DNA of 6,178 nucleotides from Deltaproteobacteria bacterium (GTDB lineage: Bacteria > Desulfobacterota > Syntrophia > Syntrophales > JAAYKM01): assembly GCA_019136935.1 (NCBI GenBank), contig JAGVTI010000175.1:1-6178 (forward strand). The letters are read 5' to 3'. The notes beneath the pieces were generated by a model that worked only from the letters and a program-made list of their open reading frames with translations, did no database searches and was not told where the DNA came from. Position 1 is the stretch's first letter, and each line of letters opens with the position of its first letter. Below, piece after piece: positions 1-5,086 of this stretch. Both the position numbers and the translations under genes were made by a program.

Positions 1-1
1 G

Positions 2-241
2 GAAAGAGGCCGGCGGACCATCACCCCCGTCGATTCCGTTCACCGGACGGTTATGATGGCGATCGAGCGGGGAAAATTGCCGGATCTCATCTTCGACAAC
101 CGGGTCCTGTTCAGCCACCGGGCAATGGCCGCCATGTTGGGAGCTATCCTGAAACTGCCGCCGGTCAAGCAGACCCTGGCCAATCGCCAGCTCCGCTCCC
201 GGTTCGTCGATTACCTCCTCAGTCAAAGCAGGCATACCTGA
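2..241 (+). CDS. C-terminal end of an unrecognised protein (5'-truncated by the window edge)
   Basis: The frame is open from the first bases of the window to a TGA at 239-241, giving about 79 residues. The start codon lies outside the window; the ATG pair at 53-58 has no Shine-Dalgarno sequence before it, so it is probably internal. The visible part is basic and alternates short hydrophobic stretches with arginine/lysine-rich ones: a TPVDSVHRTVMMAIERGK helix, a probable strand (LPDLIF), then two amphipathic helices ending in FVDYLLSQSRHT. No catalytic motif or membrane segment is seen. The pattern of a helix, 'AIERGK', a short strand and a final helical tail resembles the C-terminal tail of some short-chain dehydrogenases, but that is a weak impression and I do not assign it. 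A separate promoter follows, so it is probably not in an operon with the downstream gene. Confidence 0.55.
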   Translation, partial: ERGRRTITPVDSVHRTVMMAIERGKLPDLIFDNRVLFSHRAMAAMLGAILKLPPVKQTLANRQLRSRFVDYLLSQSRHT

Positions 242-277
242 ACAAAGTCCCCTGATGGGTTAAGGACTGGATGGGAA

Positions 278-291
278 TTGACTCAAGTCAA
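278..291 (+). promoter_or_regulatory. FNR/CRP-family activator site (TTGAC-N4-GTCAA)
   Basis: TTGACTCAAGTCAA is an inverted repeat of six bases on each side of CA. It has the geometry of FNR-type sites (TTGAT-N4-ATCAA) with a T-to-C change in each half. Its centre (284.5) lies 41.5 bases upstream of the start site predicted from the extended -10 box at 311-319, the standard class II activator position. No -35 hexamer is found at the right distance from that box, which fits activator dependence. The regulator is unknown; FNR, Dnr, HcpR or CooA-like proteins are all possible. Confidence 0.55.
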
Positions 292-297
292 GGAAAT

Positions 298-322
298 GTG
301 ATCACGGGGGTGTGATAATCAC
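298..322 (+). repeat. Paired GTGAT/ATCAC palindromes over the core promoter
   Basis: GTGATCAC at 298-305 is a perfect palindrome. GTGAT-A-ATCAC at 312-322 is the same half-site with one spacer base. The two GTGAT elements start exactly 14 bases apart. The second copy overlaps the extended -10 box, so a protein bound here would cover the polymerase site; a repressor operator is one reading. The second copy can also be read as GGGTG/CACCC (308-312 and 320-324), so its exact symmetry is ambiguous. Confidence 0.4.
311..319 (+). promoter_or_regulatory. Extended -10 promoter element for the DUF364 gene
   Basis: TGTGATAAT fits the extended -10 form TGN-TATAAT with one mismatch (GATAAT at 314-319). 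The predicted start is A326, leaving a 5' leader of about 24 bases before the ATG at 350. The bases where a -35 box would lie (about 291-296, AGGAAA) do not match TTGACA. The TTGACT at 278-283 is 30 bases from the -10 hexamer, too far to act as a -35 box, and is better read as half of the activator site. Confidence 0.5.
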
Positions 323-349
323 CCAAAACACGATGGGGAGGGGATAAAC

Positions 350-1171
350 ATGGCCATTCTGGATGAGGTCCGGTCGAAAGTCCTGGCCTGTCTCGGCGGG
401 GAAGGGACAGCGGCCGCCATTGAACGGGTGTCTGTCGGGATTTTCTTTACCGGTGTGAAACTGACGACGGGAACGGGCGGGCTTTGCTTCACCCCGGTCA
501 AGGACATGCCCGAGGCGGTTTGTTGTCCCAGTTCCGCCGGAAGAATCCGGGATCCCCGGAAGATTCGGGGGATGAGGGCCGAAGAGGTCCTCGGCGATCT
601 CGATTCGGTGGAGCCCCTGCGGCGGGCGATTGCCGTTGCCGTTTTGAACGCCCTTTCCGCCGCCTGCTGGGAGAGGGGCTTCCAGGGTGATTACGAAATC
701 AGGTGCCGCACCGACGCCCAGGATTTGATTCCCCTGGCGGAAGATGCCGAAGTGACTGTGATCGGCGCGCTGGGGCCTGTGCTGCAAAAGCTGAAGAAGC
801 GTGGCGGGGCCTGGTGGGTGGTTGAACAGGATCCCCGGACCCTGCGCCGGGAGGAAATGGCGCATTACATTCCCGCCGATCAATCCGAACCGGTGATCGG
901 CCGATCCGATATCCTGGTCATCACGTGGGTGACCCTGCTGAATGGCACCCTGGAGGGCATCCTCCGGAAAGCCCGGAGCGGGGCGGACATCTATGTCATG
1001 GGTCCGACGGCGGGAATGCTGCCGGAGCCGCTGTTTGCCCGGGGGGTTCATGTGGTCGGCGGGGTTCGGGTGAAGCGTCCCGACGAGGTCCTGGATGTCC
1101 TGGCCGCAGGAGGCTCTGGGTATCACCTCTTCGACGACCTGGCGGAACGGATCGCCATGATCAGGACCTGA
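350..1171 (+). CDS. DUF4213/DUF364 family protein (putative heavy-metal chelation)
   Basis: The 273-residue protein starts at ATG 350, six bases after the purine-rich Shine-Dalgarno GGGGAGGGG at 335-343. The N-terminal part (about 4-110) fits the DUF4213 domain, which has an enolase N-terminal-like fold. The C-terminal part (about 125-265) fits DUF364, a Rossmann-like domain. Support comes from the DILVITWVTLLNGTLEGIL stretch (about 187-205), the GPTAGMLPEPLF loop (218-229) with the invariant-looking GPT, VVGGVRV (235-241) and the terminal GG at 254-255. Members are soluble cytoplasmic proteins of about 250-280 residues, so this one is full length. The family is annotated as putative heavy-metal chelation, but its substrate is not established. 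Cysteines at 46, 58 and 59 are possible metal ligands; this is inference. The gene has its own activator-type promoter and ends 6 bases from the convergent uvrA stop. Confidence 0.85.
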   Translation: MAILDEVRSKVLACLGGEGTAAAIERVSVGIFFTGVKLTTGTGGLCFTPVKDMPEAVCCPSSAGRIRDPRKIRGMRAEEVLGDLDSVEPLRRAIAVAVLNALSAACWERGFQGDYEIRCRTDAQDLIPLAEDAEVTVIGALGPVLQKLKKRGGAWWVVEQDPRTLRREEMAHYIPADQSEPVIGRSDILVITWVTLLNGTLEGILRKARSGADIYVMGPTAGMLPEPLFARGVHVVGGVRVKRPDEVLDVLAAGGSGYHLFDDLAERIAMIRT

Positions 1172-1177
1172 CACGGG

Positions 1178-3991
1178 TTATTGATGGAGGACCTTACGCA
1201 GAAAACGGCCCGTCGGGCACGTGGATTCCCGGGCGATTTCTTCGGGCGTTCCCGAGGCGATGATCCGGCCGCCCCCGGGGCCGCCTTCGGGGCCCAGTTC
1301 TATAATATGGTCGGCGCACTTGATGACGTCGAGATTGTGCTCGATGACGACGACGGTGTTGCCCATGTCAACGAGGCGCATGAGGATGTCCAGGAGTTTC
1401 TGGATATCGGCGAAGTGCAACCCGATGGTCGGCTCGTCGAGAATGTAGAGGGTGTTGCTGTTGACCCGCTTTCCCAGTTCCCGGGAGAGTTTGATCCGCT
1501 GGGCCTCGCCCCCCGACAGGGTGGTGGCGGACTGACCCAGGCGGATGTATCCCAGTCCGACGTCGAAGAGAAATTGGAGCTTCGTCCGGATAAGGGGGAT
1601 ATTCTCGAAAAAGGGAATGGCCTGGCTGACGGTCATGTCTAAAACGTCGGCGATGTTCTTATCCTTGTAGCGGATCTCCAGGGTGTCCTGGTTGAAACGT
1701 TTGCCGCGGCAGGTTTCGCAGGTTACGTACACGTCGGGAAGAAAATGCATCTCGATCTTGATGAGGCCGTTTCCCTCGCAGGCCTCGCATCGTCCACCCT
1801 TGACGTTGAAGCTGAAACGGCCCGGTTTGTAACCCCGGATGCGGGATTCGGGAAGCCTGACGAAAAGATCGCGGATGTGGGAGAAAATGCCGGTATAGGT
1901 GATCGGGTTGGACCGCGGGGTTCTGCCGATCGGCTGCTGGTTGATGAGGATGACCCGCTCGATGCCCCCCAGGTCGCCGATGTGCCGGATTTTTGCCGTT
2001 CCGCCCCTTTCGCCGGTCAGGCGGCGGGCAAGGACCTTGTACAGGGTCTCGATGATCATCGTGCTTTTGCCGGAGCCGGATACGCCGGTCACGGCCGTGA
2101 ACAGGCCCACGGGGATGGAAATATCGATGTGCTGCAGGTTGTTTTCCCAGGCGTCTTCGATGAGAACGCGCCTCTCCCCCGCCTGGCGGCGTTTGTTCGG
2201 AATGGCGATGGCCTGTTTCCCCGAGAGGTACAGGCCCGTCAGCGAATCCGGACTGTCGAGGATTTCCTCCGGCGTTCCCTGGAAAACGACGTATCCCCCC
2301 TGCAGTCCCGCGCCGGGCCCCATGTCGATGATCTGGTCGGAGGCGATCATCATGTCCCGGTCGTGTTCCACGACCAGAACGGTATTGCCCAGGTCCCGCA
2401 GTCTTTTCAGGCTCAGGATCAGGCGTTCCGTGTCCCTCTGATGGAGCCCGATCGTCGGTTCATCCAGGATATAGAGCACCCCGACGAGTCCCGAGCCGAT
2501 CTGGGAGGCCAGGCGGAGCCTCTGCATTTCACCCCCCGAGAGGGTTCCGGAGGATCGGGCCAGGTTCAGATAATCGACGCCGACGTCGATGAGGAAGCAA
2601 ACCCGTTCCCTGATTTCCTTGAGGATCTTTTCCGTGATGACACGTTCCTGCGATGACAGCTGAATCGAATCCAGAAACTGCGCCGTCTCCCGGATGGACA
2701 GGCGGCACAGTTCGTAAAGGTTTTTCCCGCCCACGGTGACGGAAAGGCTTTCTTTTTTCAGGCGGGCCCCGAGACAAGTTGGGCAGTCCTGCGTGTTGAT
2801 GTAGCGGTGGAGATCCATCCGGACTGCGTTGGAGGTCGTTTCCCGGTAACGGCGATCCAGTTCGGCGATGACCCCCTCGAAGGGTTTTTCATAGAAGAGA
2901 CGGCGGCCGCGCCGGTCCAGGTAGAACTGGATCTTGTCTTTCCCGGAGCCCCTCAACAGGGCGTTTCTGACCGTTTCGGGGAGCTGACGGAAAGCCATGT
3001 TGATGTCGAAGCCGTAGTGCTGGGCAAGGGCGTCGAGCATCTGGTGGTAGTGGATGGAATTTCTCCCGGACCAGGGGACGATGGCACCCTCGCGGATGGA
3101 AAGATCGGGGTCGGGCACGATGAGCTCTTCATCGAAGAACATCCGCGTTCCGAGACCGCTGCAGTCCGGGCAGGCGCCGTAGGGACTGTTGAAGGAGAAC
3201 ATCCGGGGCATAAGCTCGGGCATGCTGATGCCGCAGATGGGACAGGCGTAACGCTCGCTGAAGAGGATCTCCCGCCCGTCTGGGAACTCGATCCGGACGA
3301 GCCCGTCGGACAGGCGGGCCGCCGTTTCCAGCGAATCCCGCAGACGCTGGCGGATTCCCTCCTTCATGATCAGGCGGTCGATGACCACGTCGATGTCATG
3401 GCGCTTCTGCTTTTCCAGGGCAATCTCGTCGGCGAGATCCCGGAGTTCGCCGTCGACGCGCACCCGGACAAAACCGTCTTTCAGCAGCCTCTTGAATTCT
3501 TTCTGGAATTCCCCCTTTTTCCCCCGGATGAAGGGGGAAAGGATCGTGAGGCGGCTTCGGTCCGGGAGAGCCAGGACCGCCTCCACCATCATGTCGATGG
3601 TTTGCGAGTGAATTTCCCGTCCGCACCGCCAGCAGTGGGGGACGCCGATCCTGGCGTAAAGAAGGCGCAGGTAGTCGTAAATTTCCGTTACGGTTCCCAC
3701 GGTGGAACGGGGATTCTGGCCGGCCGCCCGTTGCTCGATGGCAATGGCCGGCGACAGGCCTTCGATGGATTCCACATCCGGCTTGTCCATCTGGCCGATG
3801 AACTGCCTGGCATAGGTGGAGAGGGATTCGACGTATCGCCGCTGTCCCTCGGCGTAGAGGGTGTCGAAGGCGAGGGAGGATTTGCCCGAACCGCTGAGTC
3901 CCGTGACGACCACCAGCCGATCCCTGGGGATGTCGATGTTCAGGTGCTTCAGGTTATGCTGGGAAGCCCCTTTTATTCTGATAACGCTCAT
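1178..3991 (-). CDS. uvrA: UvrA, excinuclease ABC subunit A
   Basis: UvrA is the damage-sensing ATPase of nucleotide excision repair; it loads UvrB at lesions and is recruited by Mfd to stalled polymerase. From the start chosen here it has 937 residues, the usual family length. In order: Walker A GLSGSGKSS (31-39), an intact UvrB-binding region (about 130-245), zinc ligands C250/C253/C274/C277, ABC signature LSGGE (484-488), Walker B LYILDE (506-511) with H543, second Walker A GVSGSGKST (636-644), second zinc module C735/C738/C758/C761, second LSGGE (825-829), Walker B (848-853) and H885. The intact UvrB-binding region argues against a UvrA2-type paralogue. ATG 3991 is preferred to the in-frame ATG at 4045 because homology begins at MSVIRIKG and the 18 extra residues lie over a hairpin; neither start has a strong Shine-Dalgarno. 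The second Q-loop reads NQQPIGRTPRSN rather than the usual DQSPIGRTPRSN. Confidence 0.97.
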   Translation of the reverse strand: MSVIRIKGASQHNLKHLNIDIPRDRLVVVTGLSGSGKSSLAFDTLYAEGQRRYVESLSTYARQFIGQMDKPDVESIEGLSPAIAIEQRAAGQNPRSTVGTVTEIYDYLRLLYARIGVPHCWRCGREIHSQTIDMMVEAVLALPDRSRLTILSPFIRGKKGEFQKEFKRLLKDGFVRVRVDGELRDLADEIALEKQKRHDIDVVIDRLIMKEGIRQRLRDSLETAARLSDGLVRIEFPDGREILFSERYACPICGISMPELMPRMFSFNSPYGACPDCSGLGTRMFFDEELIVPDPDLSIREGAIVPWSGRNSIHYHQMLDALAQHYGFDINMAFRQLPETVRNALLRGSGKDKIQFYLDRRGRRLFYEKPFEGVIAELDRRYRETTSNAVRMDLHRYINTQDCPTCLGARLKKESLSVTVGGKNLYELCRLSIRETAQFLDSIQLSSQERVITEKILKEIRERVCFLIDVGVDYLNLARSSGTLSGGEMQRLRLASQIGSGLVGVLYILDEPTIGLHQRDTERLILSLKRLRDLGNTVLVVEHDRDMMIASDQIIDMGPGAGLQGGYVVFQGTPEEILDSPDSLTGLYLSGKQAIAIPNKRRQAGERRVLIEDAWENNLQHIDISIPVGLFTAVTGVSGSGKSTMIIETLYKVLARRLTGERGGTAKIRHIGDLGGIERVILINQQPIGRTPRSNPITYTGIFSHIRDLFVRLPESRIRGYKPGRFSFNVKGGRCEACEGNGLIKIEMHFLPDVYVTCETCRGKRFNQDTLEIRYKDKNIADVLDMTVSQAIPFFENIPLIRTKLQFLFDVGLGYIRLGQSATTLSGGEAQRIKLSRELGKRVNSNTLYILDEPTIGLHFADIQKLLDILMRLVDMGNTVVVIEHNLDVIKCADHIIELGPEGGPGGGRIIASGTPEEIARESTCPTGRFLRKVLHQ

Positions 3992-4017
3992 GAATGATCC
4001 ATTGCACCGCAAAACGG

Positions 4018-4046
4018 GATGCCCCGGGTATGAACCGCGGGGCATC
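4018..4046 (-). terminator. GC-rich hairpin before uvrA, possible terminator or attenuator
   Basis: GATGCCCC (4018-4025) and GGGGCATC (4039-4046) form an 8-pair stem. One more G-C pair, a single-base bulge and a 3-pair inner stem close it on a four-base loop. Read on the minus strand, the stem is followed by CCGTTTTGCG, so a T run of four begins three bases past the stem. It sits downstream of the SurA-like gene and about 27 bases before the uvrA start. The short, offset T tract makes it a weak intrinsic terminator; partial read-through, attenuation or mRNA 3'-end protection are also possible. There is no T run on the plus-strand side. Confidence 0.4.
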
Positions 4047-4054
4047 GGGTCTGC

Positions 4055-4068
4055 CGTTTCCGGAAACG
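4055..4068. repeat. Perfect 14-base palindrome upstream of uvrA
   Basis: CGTTTCCGGAAACG is its own reverse complement over all 14 bases, with no loop, so it looks more like a dimeric protein binding site than an RNA hairpin. It lies in the 108-base gap between the SurA-like gene and uvrA, 64 bases before the uvrA ATG. I do not recognise it as a LexA box of a known type, and I see no clear -35/-10 pair beside it, so its role is open. Confidence 0.4.
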
Positions 4069-4099
4069 TGTTTGTGTTGACGGGCTGACGGCCGCCCGG

Positions 4100-5071
4100 C
4101 TAGTTTTTCAACGTGATATGGGCCTTTTTCCTCAGATCACCCATCCATTCGTCGTATTTCTTTTCCATCTTCGCGTCCATGATCCGGTCCTTGATTTCGT
4201 CCCGCACGGACTCGAACCCTCTCGTTCCGTCCCCCCGTTTCTCCGTCACGGTGATGATGGAAAGGCCGGTGGTGGATTCGATGATACCGCTTATCTGCCC
4301 CGGTTCCATGGAAAAGGCGATCTGTTCCATGTCGGGGTTCATGACGCCCCTTTCGACAAAACCGATGTCGCCGCCGTCCCGGGCGGTGGGAGCCTGGGAA
4401 AACTGCGACGCCAGCTTCTCGAAGGGCTCGCCGGATTTGAGCCGCTTCAGAATCGCCTCCATATCCGTCTTGATCTTCCCTTTCATGCCTTCATCGGCGT
4501 TATCCGGGAAAAAAAGAACGATCTGCCTGAGACGGACGGCGGTCTGACCTTCGTATTCCGCCCGGTGCTTGGTATAGTATTCGCCGATTTCTTCGTCACT
4601 CACGGCAATGGCGGAGCGCAATTCCCGGCGGATGACCCGGGAACGGGTCATCTGTTCCTTCACTTCTTTCTTGTAGGCATCCAGCGACATCCCTTCTTTC
4701 TCCAGGATCTTTTCAAAGTCGTCCAGGGTGAGATTTTTCTGGGAGAGGATATTCTTGACGGTTCCCGTGACTTCCTCGTCCTGGACGGTGATGCCCAGTT
4801 TTGCCGCCTCCTGCTCGATGAGAATACTGTCGATCATCCGGTTGAGAATGGCTTCCCGGGCCTCCATCAAGGTTTTTTCCCGTTCTTCGCCGGACAGGGA
4901 AGCCTCGATCTTCTTTTTCACCGGCGCAAAAGTGTTGTTCAGGTCCGACTGGGTGATGAGGGTATCATTGACGATGGCGAGGATACGGTCCACGATCACG
5001 GCCTGGGCGGGACAGGCCAGCCCGAAAAGCAGGGCCAGGACCACCAGGGTTCCCCGAAATCTGTTTGTCAT
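4100..5071 (-). CDS. SurA-like periplasmic chaperone with one parvulin domain
   Basis: This is a secreted folding factor of the SurA/PpiC type, expected to act on outer-membrane and periplasmic proteins. From ATG 5071 it has 323 residues. A signal peptide covers 1-24 (basic MTNRFRG, hydrophobic core, cleavage after AQA). Residues about 25-155 form a helical SurA N-terminal chaperone domain starting VIVDRILAIVNDTLITQSDL. Residues about 176-277 form one parvulin domain with FEKLASQFS, GGDIGFV and a GQISGII stretch; a charged helical tail follows. E. coli SurA has about 428 residues and two parvulin domains. The two histidines typical of parvulins are replaced: RLRQIVL has Q183 in place of His, and GLSIITV has S271 in place of His, so isomerase activity is doubtful. 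The alternative ATG at 5074 is one codon upstream; 5071 lies 7 bases from AGGAGG and fits better. The gene starts right after mfd. Confidence 0.9.
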   Translation of the reverse strand: MTNRFRGTLVVLALLFGLACPAQAVIVDRILAIVNDTLITQSDLNNTFAPVKKKIEASLSGEEREKTLMEAREAILNRMIDSILIEQEAAKLGITVQDEEVTGTVKNILSQKNLTLDDFEKILEKEGMSLDAYKKEVKEQMTRSRVIRRELRSAIAVSDEEIGEYYTKHRAEYEGQTAVRLRQIVLFFPDNADEGMKGKIKTDMEAILKRLKSGEPFEKLASQFSQAPTARDGGDIGFVERGVMNPDMEQIAFSMEPGQISGIIESTTGLSIITVTEKRGDGTRGFESVRDEIKDRIMDAKMEKKYDEWMGDLRKKAHITLKN

Positions 5072-5078
5072 CATTTTT

Positions 5079-5086
5079 CCTCCTTA
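5079..5086 (-). promoter_or_regulatory. Shine-Dalgarno fused to the mfd stop codon (TAAGGAGG)
   Basis: On the minus strand the mfd stop TAA (5086-5084) runs straight into GGAGG, giving TAAGGAGG with AGGAGG at 5084-5079. The ATG at 5071 follows 7 bases after it and the ATG at 5074 follows 4 bases after it. This near-ideal ribosome binding site placed on the upstream stop indicates cotranscription and probable translational coupling of mfd and the SurA-like gene. Confidence 0.8.

Noticed and set aside
246..268. AGTCC...GGACT inverted repeat after the first gene, considered as a terminator
   Set aside because: The stem is only five pairs with a 13-base loop and is not followed by a T run on either strand.
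302..1174. A 290-residue minus-strand open frame opposite the DUF364 gene
   Set aside because: Its translation is rich in Pro, Gly, His and Arg with no family resemblance, as expected for the antisense of a GC-rich gene. The plus strand carries a clear family match, a promoter and a ribosome binding site.
1745..2656. A 303-residue plus-strand open frame inside uvrA
   Set aside because: It is antisense to the highly conserved UvrA coding sequence, has no recognisable domain and reflects codon bias on the opposite strand.
2807..3997. A 396-residue plus-strand open frame inside uvrA
   Set aside because: It is another antisense shadow of uvrA; its composition is acidic and repetitive with no motif.
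3992..4045. An 18-residue N-terminal extension of UvrA from the ATG at 4045
   Set aside because: The extension is not UvrA-like, lies over the intergenic hairpin and has no Shine-Dalgarno sequence. Family homology begins at the ATG at 3991.
4077..4082. TTGACG as a plus-strand -35 box
   Set aside because: No -10 hexamer lies 16-18 bases downstream, and the only plus-strand sequence that follows is antisense to the SurA-like gene.
5048..5071. Lipoprotein reading of the SurA-like signal peptide (GLAC)
   Set aside because: The residues before the cysteine (G-L-A) do not fit a lipobox with Leu at -3, and a normal signal peptidase I site (AQA) follows four residues later.
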